Source: Pyrocephalus nanus (Eukaryota > Chordata > Aves > Passeriformes > Tyrannidae). From it: a stretch of 64,000 nt of DNA. Shown piece after piece: positions 1-9,700 of the stretch (position 1 is the first letter of the stretch; every line of letters starts with the position of its first letter). Location: positions 2,845,001 through 2,909,000 of the forward strand of contig CM076268.1 in the NCBI GenBank assembly GCA_038380795.1. The letters run 5' to 3'. The notes below the pieces were generated by a model, which worked only from the letters and a program-made list of their open reading frames with translations, ran no database searches and was not told where the DNA came from. A program made the position numbers and the translations under genes.

Positions 1-1220
1 GGGGAAATGGAGGCGGAGCGGGCAGGAGGCTTTGCCCGGGGGCAGGGGGAGTGAGGAGTCGGCATCGCGGGGCACCCGGTGGGTGACTGGGCTGGTGCCT
101 TCCACGCTGGCCCTTTACCGGGGCCCCTTTCTGCGGCTTCCCGGGGAGGAAAGAAGGCACCGATCTCATGCCAGTGACAGGAAGGCCCCAGCTCCCGGTT
201 CCAGGCAGCCGTCGGGGCTCAGCCTCTGCCTGTCATCTCCGAGGAAAGGTGGTTCCAGGTCCCAAAAAAAGGCCTGAGGAGTCCCTCGGGCTTCCAGCCG
301 AGGGTCCGTGCGTTCCCGGGAAGGTGGAGGATCCCTGCGGGGTCCCTGCCCTCGGCCCCTTGCCCCATGTTCCCTTGGGGAGAGGTGTGACAGAGCGGAT
401 GCCACCCGCAGGTTTCCCTTTCCAAGGACAGGGAGAAGAACTGCGGTCGCTGTAATTTATCCCCCCGCGAGGGGAAGAGCCCTTGATTCCTAGCAAAGTT
501 TATTTGGAAAGGCAGCGGGATGCCCCCTCCCTCCCTGCTCCCTGCGGCTCCCAGACAGCGGGATGACAACGCGGCAGGCATTTCGTGGGACATTTGTTCC
601 CGGCTGCAAACCCTAAGCTCTGGAAGGTTTCCCAGCGTTGCCGAGCAGGAAACGCACCGTGACAGGTTTTTTTTTTCCCCTCCTCTAATGAGGAGAAGGT
701 AAAGATCCCCGGATATGCACAAGGTGTTTATCCCAACACCCCCCGCCCCCAGGGAGGCATAAGCCATTCAGCCCACGTCCCTCTCGCCCACTCGGGGTGG
801 AGGGTAGAAGGGATGGCGGGCTCCCAGCAGCCCTCCCCCGGGGGCGCGGGGTCAGTGTAGCCCCCGGGGACCTCGATGAGGGCCCCGCGGGGGTTTCCCC
901 CCGGGCTCGGTGCCTCCCCCAGGCCCCATCATTCCCGTACCCCTCGGGTTTCCAAACTTTCCGTGTCCGCCGCCGCCGTGATTGGCGCGGCGGAGGCCAC
1001 CTCCATGCAAATGAAGCCCCGCCGCCCGGCGCCCGCAGATCAATAGGGACGCGGGGGAAGGAGCATGCATTCCGCCTGGGCCGGCGCGGGGACAGCCGCC
1101 CGCCGCACGCCCCGAGCGCCCCCCGAAACCAGCCCCCCGACGGCTCCCTGCGGGCTGCCGGGGCACCCGCGCCCCCTCTAAAGCGAGAGCTTCCCTCCTC
1201 TGCTTTCTTATGAACCCAGG
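1..1220. promoter_or_regulatory. HMX2: HMX2 upstream region and CpG-rich promoter
   Basis: This stretch is GC-rich, most strongly from about 790 to 1200, and has no conserved exon. Near the gene it holds an inverted CCAAT box (ATTGG at 981-985) next to GC-rich repeats, and a perfect octamer ATGCAAAT at 1005-1012, the kind of site bound by POU factors. I see no TATA box at a useful distance from the start codon. In other vertebrates HMX3 lies on this side, so the DNA is probably the HMX3-HMX2 spacer plus the HMX2 5' UTR. The transcription start cannot be fixed from sequence. Several long open frames here are products of high GC content. Confidence 0.55.
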
Positions 1221-1224
1221 ATGA
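1210..1224 (+). promoter_or_regulatory. Four-codon upstream ORF overlapping the HMX2 start
   Basis: An ATG at 1210 opens a reading frame of four codons (Met-Asn-Pro-Gly) whose stop TGA (1222-1224) overlaps the HMX2 start codon as ATGA. If the mRNA includes this site, ribosomes would have to skip it by leaky scanning or reinitiate at the overlapping ATG. Its use is not shown by the sequence. Confidence 0.4.
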
Positions 1225-1497
1225 GCAGCAAAGAAGACCCGAGCAAGTGCTGTCCGGCGGCTGCTCCCATCTCCAGTTTCACCATCCAGTCCATCCTGGG
1301 CAGCGGCAGCGCCGAGCCCCCCCGGGAAAGCGGCGGCAGGGCTCCCGCCTGGCCCGCCCGCGCCAGGACCCTCTCCCTCTCCTCGGAGGACGAAGAGCCG
1401 GAGGAGAGCTGGAAGCACCGCGGCTGCTTCTGCCCCGAGGCTCAGGGCCCCGCCGAGGCGTGCCACAAGCACCAGCCCCTCAGCTTCACCTGTCTCG
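1221..1497 (+). CDS. HMX2: HMX2 coding exon 1
   Basis: Codes for residues 1-92 plus one base of codon 93. It ends at a consensus donor (GTGAGT at 1498). It contains the eh1-like motif and the acidic region. Confidence 0.93.
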
Positions 1498-2776
1498 GTG
1501 AGTACCGGGATGGGACGGGACGGGATGGGATGGCATGGGACGGGGAAGATGGGACCCGCCGGGAAGGGCCGCGGCCCGGCCCCCGCGGGAAGTGGGAGGG
1601 GGGCACATGTCGCACCCTCTCTGCTTTCGGGGCACAGAGGATTTGCGCCGTCCGTGGGTGATGCGGGGAGGAAGGAGCTCCAGGAAAAATAGGGTGGCTT
1701 TTTTTTTTTTTTTTTTTTTTTTTTTTCCCCCACCACACCAGGAGTTGATTTCCCCGAGGGATGTGGTGCCATGGATAACGCTCGTTTTCTTTAGATTCTG
1801 GTTATTTACAGCACTCGGGCAAAGGGAAGAACGATGTTTAATTTTTTTTTAGCATTAATTCTGAATAAACGATGTGTGAAATGCGAAGCTGTAAAGTAAA
1901 ATCTGCCGGCTCGTGTCGGATAGGAAGGCTGGCACTCAGCTGCTTTCACTGAGGCACGCATACCCAACTGTCCATCCATCCATCCATCCATCCATCCATC
2001 CATCCATCCATCCATCCATCCATCCATCCATCCATGTGATGGAGGGATAGCCCAGAAGGGAATGCCTTCTTGCGGTGTCGGTTTTGTCTTCCACGAGGAA
2101 CAGAGGCGCCGGGTGCCTGCCCAGGGTCTCACCTGGCTGCTCCCCCGCTCCGGGGCGGGGGGCTCTGCTGTCAGGGGTCCCGGTGCTGCCCACCGTGCGA
2201 CCCCCGCGCTGTCGCTCTGTTGCAGGCAGCGCCAAGGGGAGCGGAGCGGCGGTGGCAGCAGCCAGCGCAGAGCGGGGGCCTTTCCTCTCTCCCCCGCAGC
2301 AGGACTGTAAGGACGAGAAGGAGAAGCCGCTGGGACCCTCCTCGCCCTCCTGCGGGGACCGGCAGCGCGACGGCGGGGACCGGCAGGCCGGCGCCGCCAA
2401 GAAGAAGACGCGCACGGTGTTCAGCCGCAGCCAGGTCTACCAGCTGGAATCCACCTTCGACATGAAGCGCTACCTGAGCAGCTCGGAGCGGGCCTGCCTG
2501 GCCTCCAGCCTGCAGCTCACCGAGACCCAGGTGAAGACTTGGTTCCAGAACCGCAGGAACAAGTGGAAACGGCAGCTCTCGGCCGAGCTGGAGGCGGCCA
2601 ACATGGCCCACGCCTCGGCGCAGACTCTGGTGGGGATGCCGCTGGTGTTCAGGGACAATTCCCTCCTGCGAGTGCCGGTGCCCCGGTCCATCGCCTTCCC
2701 CGCCCCTCTCTACTACCCCGGCAGCAACCTCTCGGCCTTACCGCTCTACAACCTCTACAACAAGATCGACTATTGA
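1221..2776 (+). CDS. HMX2: HMX2 homeobox protein (NKX5-2), complete, two exons
   Basis: Joining 1221-1497 to 2226-2776 gives 275 aa, close to the 273 aa of mammalian HMX2. The N-terminus has an engrailed-homology-1-like motif ([11 protein letters not shown], residues 17-27), expected to recruit Groucho/TLE co-repressors, followed by an acidic Ser/Glu stretch. The homeodomain covers about residues 151-210, with [11 protein letters not shown] as recognition helix (W198, N201, R203). The tail after it, including [19 protein letters not shown] and the final [10 protein letters not shown], is the HMX2 signature and separates it from HMX3 and HMX1. The start ATG has A at -3 and is followed directly by the family N-terminus MSSKED. 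In vertebrates HMX2 acts in the nucleus in inner-ear vestibular patterning and hypothalamic development, partly redundant with HMX3. BUB3 follows on the same strand. Confidence 0.96.
1699..1726. repeat. Poly-T tract
   Basis: Twenty-eight consecutive T residues in the HMX2 intron, followed by a C-rich stretch. Length is likely to vary between individuals or assemblies. Confidence 0.95.
1971..2035. repeat. (TCCA)n microsatellite
   Basis: About sixteen uninterrupted TCCA units in the HMX2 intron. On the reverse strand it reads as an artefactual Trp-Met-Asp-Gly repeat peptide, which is not a gene. Confidence 0.98.
2226..2776 (+). CDS. HMX2: HMX2 coding exon 2 with the homeodomain
   Basis: Starts after TTGCAG, completes Gly93 and runs to TGA at 2774-2776. 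The homeodomain is encoded by about 2399-2578. The frame is open throughout and the C-terminus ends with the HMX2-specific KIDY. Confidence 0.95.
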
Positions 2777-3065
2777 GCCTCCGCCCCGCCCGCCCCGTCG
2801 GGAACGGCACCAGAACCAGGAGTGGGACTGGAGCCGCCGCGGGGGCTCCGTGCGGGGTCTCGGGCCGCCCCCACGGCGGGGACACAGGAACAGAACTGAT
2901 GGGGAGGGACGGGCGAACCGAGAGCCCCCTCCCGCTATCCTGCCACTTGAAAAGAAAAAAAAAATTAATTAAAAAAGCGTTATTTCAGATCTGTAAATAT
3001 TTTTAAAGAAAGAAAGAAAGGAAACAACAACAACAACAAAAATTAAACCTCGTTTTAAGCCTCGT
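2777..3065 (+). other. HMX2: HMX2 3' UTR (approximate end)
   Basis: GC-rich just after the stop, then turning abruptly A/T-rich. There is no AATAAA; two variant signals ATTAAA occur at 2968-2973 and 3042-3047, the second followed by a GT/T-rich stretch. The poly(A) site is therefore probably near 3065, but the exact end is a guess. Confidence 0.5.
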
Positions 3066-3890
3066 TTGTAAATTTTTTGCAACCTGGGTCGCGTGTCCCC
3101 CCCCTGAGGGGGGGACCCCCGGCACAGGGGTACGCCCGCAGCTGGGACGGGATGGATGCACGGGGAAAGAGAAAACGACTTTAAACGCAGAGGGTTTATT
3201 TTTACTTTTTTTTTTTTTTTGCCTGCATTTTTGGTCTTTATCTCGTTTACTGCAGGGAATCCCGGGCCCTTCCCCTCTGCCCGTGGCCCCTCGGCGCGCT
3301 GCTCTCGGCTGGGGGATGAAGGGTGTTCCCCGAAAAGTTTCGGTAACGGGGGCCGTGTTTGTGTTTCGCGGAGTGTTTTGGGGCATCCACGGCGGCTGCC
3401 CCACGTCGGAGGGGACGATCGGTCACTCGCAACCCAGTAAATCCCGCAGCAAAGCGGCGATCAAACCGCGGCCACCGGCGCCGGTACCGAGCACGGGGGG
3501 GTGGGGTGGGGGGGTGTCACAGCAGCAGCGACGAGGACAGCGAAAAAAAAAAAAAAAAAATCCCCGAGGGGTAAATAACGCAATTTCAGCGCAGGGAAGG
3601 AGAACGCGATGTTTTACCCACAGGAGAACGCGGTGTTTTAGCCCTTTGCCCGGGGGTACCGGCAGCCGGGGGGGGGGGAAAGGGGGCGAGGGGGAAGGAG
3701 GGACTCAATTCAGGTCTCTGTTTTAGGGGCAATAACTCGTATTTCGGGTTCGCACGTTAACGCTGCCGAACCCTATCGCCAGCCTCTCTTTCCTCTCACA
3801 CCAGCCCCGTGTGACTCCCCCTGGGGAGCTCCCGTTACCAGCCGGGATGGGACTGGGGACAAGGAACCAAGTCCCCCCATGCCGGCCTCG
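3066..3890. other. Short CpG-rich HMX2-BUB3 spacer
   Basis: Under 1 kb separates the two genes. It has many CpGs, T- and A-runs (3207-3221, 3542-3560), and several G-runs able to form G-quadruplexes (about 3494-3516 and 3667-3705). No exon is visible; frames here are short and repetitive. Confidence 0.6.
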
Positions 3891-4027
3891 GCCCCGCCGG
3901 ACTACAGCTCCCGGCGTGCCCCGCGGGGGGAAGCGCGTGGCGCACGCCGGGCACGCAGCGTCACGCGCGTTCGAACCGGCCAATCGCGGGGGCGGGCGGC
4001 GGTGCGCGCGCGCGGCGGGCGGCGGAG
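3891..4027 (+). promoter_or_regulatory. BUB3: BUB3 core promoter and non-coding exon 1
   Basis: A ZNF143/SBF-type element (ACTACAGCTCCCGGCGTGCC, 3901-3920) is followed by a CGTCA half-CRE at about 3958-3962, a CCAAT box at 3980-3984 and a GC box at about 3989-3996. A strong donor (GGAG|GTGAGC) ends a GC-rich first exon at 4027. This is a TATA-less CpG-island promoter, fitting a housekeeping mitotic gene. The transcription start should lie between about 3920 and 4010. The exon is non-coding because the BUB3 start codon is the first triplet of the next exon. Confidence 0.7.
3901..3920 (+). promoter_or_regulatory. ZNF143-type promoter element
   Basis: The 20 bases match the ACTACAnnTCCCAGCATGCC consensus recognised by ZNF143/STAF, with differences mostly at CpG positions. 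The site sits upstream of the BUB3 CCAAT and GC boxes, a common place in housekeeping promoters. Confidence 0.7.
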
Positions 4028-4029
4028 GT

Positions 4030-4160
4030 GAGCCCGGGAGCGGGAATGGGATCGGAACCGGGATCGGGAATGGGAATAGGGATGGGAATCCAAAAACTGG
4101 ACCGGGATCGGCATCCGGACCAGGACTGGGATCGGTATCCCGACGGGGAGCCGGACTCTG
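4030..4160. repeat. Degenerate GGGAT/CGGGAAT minisatellite
   Basis: Irregular iteration of GGGATCGGGAATGGGAAT-like units just inside BUB3 intron 1, purine-rich on the + strand and losing regularity toward 4150. Confidence 0.8.
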
Positions 4161-4586
4161 GGGGCGGCCTCACACACACCACCCCCCGGTGCGGCCTCGT
4201 CCCTTCCCCGTTCCCAGGCCCTCCCTTCACTCTCTTCCCTTCACTCTCTCCCCTTCCCTGCCCGCAGCGTTTCCCGTATCCCGACGTGCTTCTCCCCGGC
4301 CGGACCGTGACAGCGACCGACGCCCCGTCGGCTCTGCCGTGACTCCCGAAGGTTTTTCCGAGCGCCGCGCGGAGCGGCGGGAGGAGCTCGTCCAACATGA
4401 AAACGGTACCGCTGGATTTGATGTTTTCCTGATAAAAGCGCGGGCTGGGCTCTCACCCAGGCGCTCTGCTTTGGCCGGGCGGCTCCGTCCGGCTCAGGGA
4501 CAGAGCTCTGCCAAGGGGGGCTGTAAAGGCACAGATTTCTTACCTCTTCCCTAAAAACGAGTTTTTTTTTTTTCTTTCTTTCTTCC

Positions 4587-4603
4587 CCCCCCCCCCCCCC
4601 CCC
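4587..4603. repeat. Poly-C tract preceded by poly-T
   Basis: A T/C-rich stretch from 4562 passes into about seventeen C residues. Simple low-complexity DNA. Confidence 0.9.
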
Positions 4604-6531
4604 AAACTGAATCTAACTCAGAATCGCAGTTTCAGCCTATAACGTCTTATTTAAAAATGAGTTATTTTCTTCTGTGCCTCAACATTTTACCAGCACTTTG
4701 TTGTTTGAGTTGGGCTTGACTCCGTGGTTTGGAAATGCTGGTTGTGAAGCAGCTGTTTTTGTGCAAATGCAGAGCTCTTTGTGCGTTTAATTTTTTTAGA
4801 GTGTGTAAGAGGCAGGATATATTTAAATTCTGGCATTATGTACGTTGTTCTGGATTAAAAATACCTCTGGGAGATCCTTCCAGGTGTCTGATGTAACTAA
4901 CTTTGCTTCCTGGGCTGATTAATAACTCGTACCAGGCCTCAGATAATACAACAACTTGCACCTCACATCCTTGTATTTGCTGTTTGAGTTTTCTGGCACA
5001 AGTAGACAAGGCAATTACCATGTCCAGTCTAATTTTCCCAGTTTTGAATTCCTTTAGATTTTATGTCTCTGGACATCCATCTAAAGCATTCACTGCTGCA
5101 GGTGCTGCTGAATTCCTCGTAGCTTTCCAATGGAAAGATGTGTGGATAAATCTCAAGCCTCCCTTTTTCCAAGTATTCCCAAAGCAGAGCTGGAAGAAGG
5201 GGCTCGGAAAGAAGCTTTTATCTTATTAAGTGTTTTTCCTTCCCCCTCACTTCATGTTTAAATGGCAGAAATAGCACTTTGTGTTGACACAGTGGGATGG
5301 ATTTTTGTGTTTTTTGAAGGATGTCTTGCAGAGCACTTGCCAGAGCTCCCCCTCAGGAAGTCTCTCCAGTGTAAGAATGTGTGTTGCTCACTTTATAACA
5401 CAACTTGATGATTGTTCAGTTACTGACAAGCACTGAACTGGAATCACTGTGCCCTAAGTTTGAACCTTGCCCTCGTTCATCTGCTTATCCTCTCCTGGTT
5501 TATTGTCAGAGGGTGTAATCTTACCTCTGCACTTGCACATCCAGATTCAGGAGTGACAGTGTGACAGAAAATCTGAAATAATTTACTTTTCTGCTACTCT
5601 GGCATAAGGGAAAGGAGCTCTTAAGGTTTTGTGAAGCCTTATAAAAAAATACCATAAAAAAAGTGTTGGTTGCTTTGTTGGTGTACATGTTATGAACAAT
5701 TTCTTTTAGAGTATTTGTAGAGTTTGAACTGTTCTCCAGCTGTTCAATCTGCAGTTCATAGGCTCTGCTGTCTTTGGAATTTTTGTATGTGCAGCAAAAC
5801 TGCAGTGGGTGCTGCAGTTGCCTTCAGAGTCATTGATCTGTCATTGAATGGTTGATTTTTTTTTTCTAGTCACATCACATTTACATGTTCTCTTTACATC
5901 AGCACCCTACAGAACACCACTTCCCTTTCTTACCTGCCCTTTGGATTCTAAAAGAAGGGGAAAAAATATTTTATAGCACTTATGGAAACCTAAAGAATGG
6001 GAAGTTGCAGACAGCCTAAAACTACATAAAAGATGATCCATTTGCAATTATTGGAAGTATGTGGCAGCCATACAAAATGAGGTACAAATCAACATTTTTG
6101 GGAGTTTTCAAATGAGACTCCTTTCTGCTTATATGTGTTTTTAAAGTACTTTCTAATGCTCACAGTAACTTTTAGATATTTAATTTAAAAACCACAGTCA
6201 CACACACAAGCAGAGCAAGGGAAGTACATTTATAAGTAACGATATGTTAGATGATGATCATGTATTTGTGCTGTATATTTGATGTTATATTTGATATTTA
6301 GAGGCTCTCTGTAGGGGAAGGAATTTACTGAGGTTTTGGAAAGGGATTGGCATCTTGCATTTTAGAGTTTGTCAGAAATCTGGGTGTTCTGAACTTGTTG
6401 TGTGTCAAAGCCACTAAACTTTTGAGGCCTCCTTTGGGCTGCTTTGCAGGTGTCTGAGTTCATCTTGCTGACCTGCTGGGCCTGTGCTCCTGTAACCACT
6501 CAAACCGTGTCTGTGCCTTTATTGTCTGCAG

Positions 6532-6726
6532 ATGACGGGATCAAACGAGTTCAAACTGAACCAAACTCCAGATGATGGTATTTCATCGGTGAAGTTCAGT
6601 CCAAACACGTGTCAGTTTCTGCTTGTTTCCTCCTGGGACACGACTGTTCGGCTCTATGATGTCCCTGCCAACACCATGAGACTCAAATATCAGCATTCAG
6701 GAGCTGTCCTGGACTGTGCTTTTTAT
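6532..6726 (+). CDS. BUB3: BUB3 coding exon 1 (transcript exon 2)
   Basis: Residues 1-65 ([10 protein letters not shown] to CAFY), phase 0 at both ends, acceptor CTGCAG and donor GTAAGT. Covers blade 1 and part of blade 2. Confidence 0.95.
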
Positions 6727-9700
6727 GTAAGTGTGGGAGGTTATTTTTAATTGCTATTTTACAGACATGCAGTGCCCAGGGTATGAGAAATCGTCACTCC
6801 CTGAAATTAAAGGGGAGGAAAACGCTACCTGAAATGTAGGCTGAAAAATATCATTCACTTCTGCCAATTAACTCCTTATTTAGTGAACATCAATCCAGTC
6901 CTAAAGGCAGGGATTGCCTGTGAAGGAGCAGGCACACAAGCAACTCACTCCTGCTACAAGTGGGAGGCAAAAGTGATTGAAGCTGGTTTGTGCTGTTTCT
7001 GGAGTGGTGAATTGTGTGTGTGCTCCTCACAAAGAGTTGTACTGGGAGGATAGAGCCAGAAATCCTTACCCACAAGAAATGCCCAGAGCCAATTAGTATT
7101 TTCTTTTTAACCTTCCCACACTGGGTTGTACTGAAAACATGGCATTGTTCCACGTGAGACATTTGTTAGGTCCTTGGTTTCTGTATTTTTTTAATGCTCT
7201 GGGTTTGAAATGATTTGTAAGAGCATCTAATTGCCTTTTAAATTTTTTTTTTTTTAGTTTTACTTTTACTTTAAACTTAAAAAAAATAATGTAGCTCAAA
7301 GCACTTAAAAATTTGGCAAAGCTTCTGTCGTCTGCCTGTTTAAATCTGGGCCAGATATTAACCCTTGTGTCTCAATTCCCATCTTCCCAAAACTCTTGAA
7401 AGTGAGTTCTTTGCTGTGAGCCCAGGAAATGAAATGTATGTAGCAGCCATGGAAAATTAATGCAGTGTCCTAAGGTGAATTTTTATGCTTTATAGGATCC
7501 TACCCATGCCTGGAGTGGAGGGCTGGATCAGCAGCTGAAAATGCACGATTTAAACACGGACCAAGGTGAGCAGATTGGGTCATGAACAGTCTCACCAGCT
7601 GGGCTAAGCTTCAGATGTATATATTTACATGAACACAGTATGTTTAAAGTTCTTTAGATGGGGGATATTTAAGTATCTGGAGAGTAACTATTGACCCTAA
7701 TAAGTACCATTTAAAAGCATGGAAGAATCTGTCATGTTGCCAGAAAGTTTAGTAGGTGCTTGTTGTAGGATGCCTCAAATTGGATTTCTGTTGATAATCC
7801 TGAATATCCAAACCCCCATGGGCTGCAGTGTCTCAATTAGGGCGAATTAGCCAAGCTGAACTAAACCTGAGCATGTTATTTTTCAAAGATTTGTGATTTG
7901 GATGTGTTTAGAATAATGATCTTTTGTGGCAGAGAGTGTATAAAGCTTTTGCTTTGTCAAGCAGGGCCTTGTACTACATTTTTTTCCTAACAAAACACTG
8001 CTTGAAAATAATAGTTCCAGTGCCTTTTTGATGCAAAACATGGAACTAGTTTGTCTCGCTTTTTTTTTTTGTGTGTGTTAAAGAGAAAAGCAAATCTCAG
8101 CCAGACATAGTCACCAAGCCAATAGTCAGGGCTTGACAAACAAGTGTGTGCAGTAAAGTTTAAATTTAACAATCCTTTTCTTTGCCAAACTTATGTTTCA
8201 GAAGTCTGAGCTGTCCTTAAAGAGACTCCTGGCATAGAAATGCGCCCATGGAATGTCAGGAGATGTTTGTACTGCAGTAGAGTCCTTTTTTGTTCTTCAT
8301 TTCACACATTCTGAGTGTTTGTAAGGCCATCAAAGTTACAATGTGTTGTATTTTCTTACAGAAAACCTTGTGGGTGCCCATGATGCTCCCATCAGGTGTG
8401 TTGAGTACTGCCCAGAGGTGAATGTGATGGTGACTGGAAGCTGGGATCAAACAGTTAAACTGTGGGACCCCAGAACTCCCTGTAATGCAGGAACCTTCTC
8501 TCAGCCTGAAAAGGTACGTGCTGGGTGCTGGATACCAGGGGACACGTTAAATAATGCAGGACACTGAAACTGGATTGAATTTGTGATGTTATGTTTGATG
8601 GGTTTTAAGCTGTGAAACTTGCACATTAAAAGAGTGATATTAAGAATATACTGAGATTATTAGAGGAAGGCTTTGACCAGATTCTTATAATTTAAAATGA
8701 GTTTGAAAGAAAATGTTACACAACCAGCAGCCTAATTTAATTGTAATATTCATAATATTCACTATTGATTTCCTTAAGTGTTAAGATTTTAAATATATCA
8801 GACCTGGCAGTCATAGGGTCTGGTTGTTTGGGAATGTGCACAGAGATACAGGAGGAGGCCATTTATGTTCCCTGAAATACTAATTTGGTTTTTCACTTGT
8901 GTTAAAAAATTGAACAGAATTTCTGGTGATTTACCTATGCTGTACAAATGCCTAGTAAATTCTGACATTGTTCCAATACCAAAATCCTCAGTGCTAAAGG
9001 GAGACTTGGAGAAATAAGGTAAAATGTTACACCTTAAGCTTTTTCTAATGGTCATGTGGTGTGTTAACCTTTATTGTGCTTACAGTGATGTCACTGAGAG
9101 AATTAAACAACAGTAATTTCTGATTTTTTTGTCAGAGACTGCTAAACACAGGCTGGCTTGGATAATTTTACATATGAATATTTTTTTTGCCTGTGCCTTT
9201 TTAAAATTTCATTTAGCACTGTGACATCCTATTGTCAAGACCTAATTACGAGCCATCATTACATTCCCTTTGCCCCTAAATAGCTCTTACTTTTGTTCCA
9301 GCATAGCTGAATCTACTTCTGGTGAGACCTTTGTTCAGAATAAAGTAATTGCATTATTTCTAGTTTTGATTTATAGATGTATGTAGCATGTAAAGAACTG
9401 TGATAAATTGCTGCCAGAATATCATATAATGGACAGCCACAGTGAATCAAGCTGCTTATTGGTTCAGGAAGGTTCATTATGTCATTTTTTTTAATGCTGC
9501 CTTTGATAAATGTGTACACCTACTCAACTGCACGACAACGGTTTCATTTGATTTATGGTTGTGTGGTGTAGAAAGAATACTCACTGTACAGGTGTGACAT
9601 CAGTTTGTGGAGAAGATTTAAGATATTTAATGTTTTTATGCCTTTGTTTCCCTCCATGTATGCAAACACATTTTATATAATGTTTATTAATATTTTTGGG

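Larger units (their letters stand above)
1498..2225 (+). other. HMX2: HMX2 intron
   Basis: A 728-bp phase-1 intron, GT at 1498 and AG at 2224-2225 (TTGCAG). It begins with a degenerate GGGAC/GGGAT-rich stretch (about 1505-1550) and holds a T28 run (1699-1726) and a tetranucleotide microsatellite. No other exon is visible. Confidence 0.9.
4028..6531 (+). other. BUB3: BUB3 intron 1 (5' UTR intron)
   Basis: A 2.5-kb intron, GTGAGC at 4028 and CTGCAG ending at 6531. Its first 130 bases are a degenerate GGGATCGGGAATGGGAAT-like repeat. A long pyrimidine tract with a CAG at 4265-4267 could serve an alternative 5' UTR exon. A C-run lies at about 4587-4603. The rest is ordinary AT-rich intron without repeats I recognise. 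Confidence 0.75.

Noticed and set aside
852..1772. 306-aa open frame on the minus strand across HMX2 exon 1
   Set aside because: It exists because the region is GC-rich. It is low in complexity, reads a poly-A run as poly-Lys, and is antisense to a clearly conserved exon.
1936..2415. Minus-strand ORF with Trp-Met-Asp-Gly repeats
   Set aside because: The repeat is the (TCCA)n microsatellite read backwards; the rest is antisense HMX2 exon 2.
3811..4554. 247-aa GC-rich ORF over the BUB3 promoter
   Set aside because: It crosses the splice donor and the minisatellite and shows no family motif; a CpG-island artefact.
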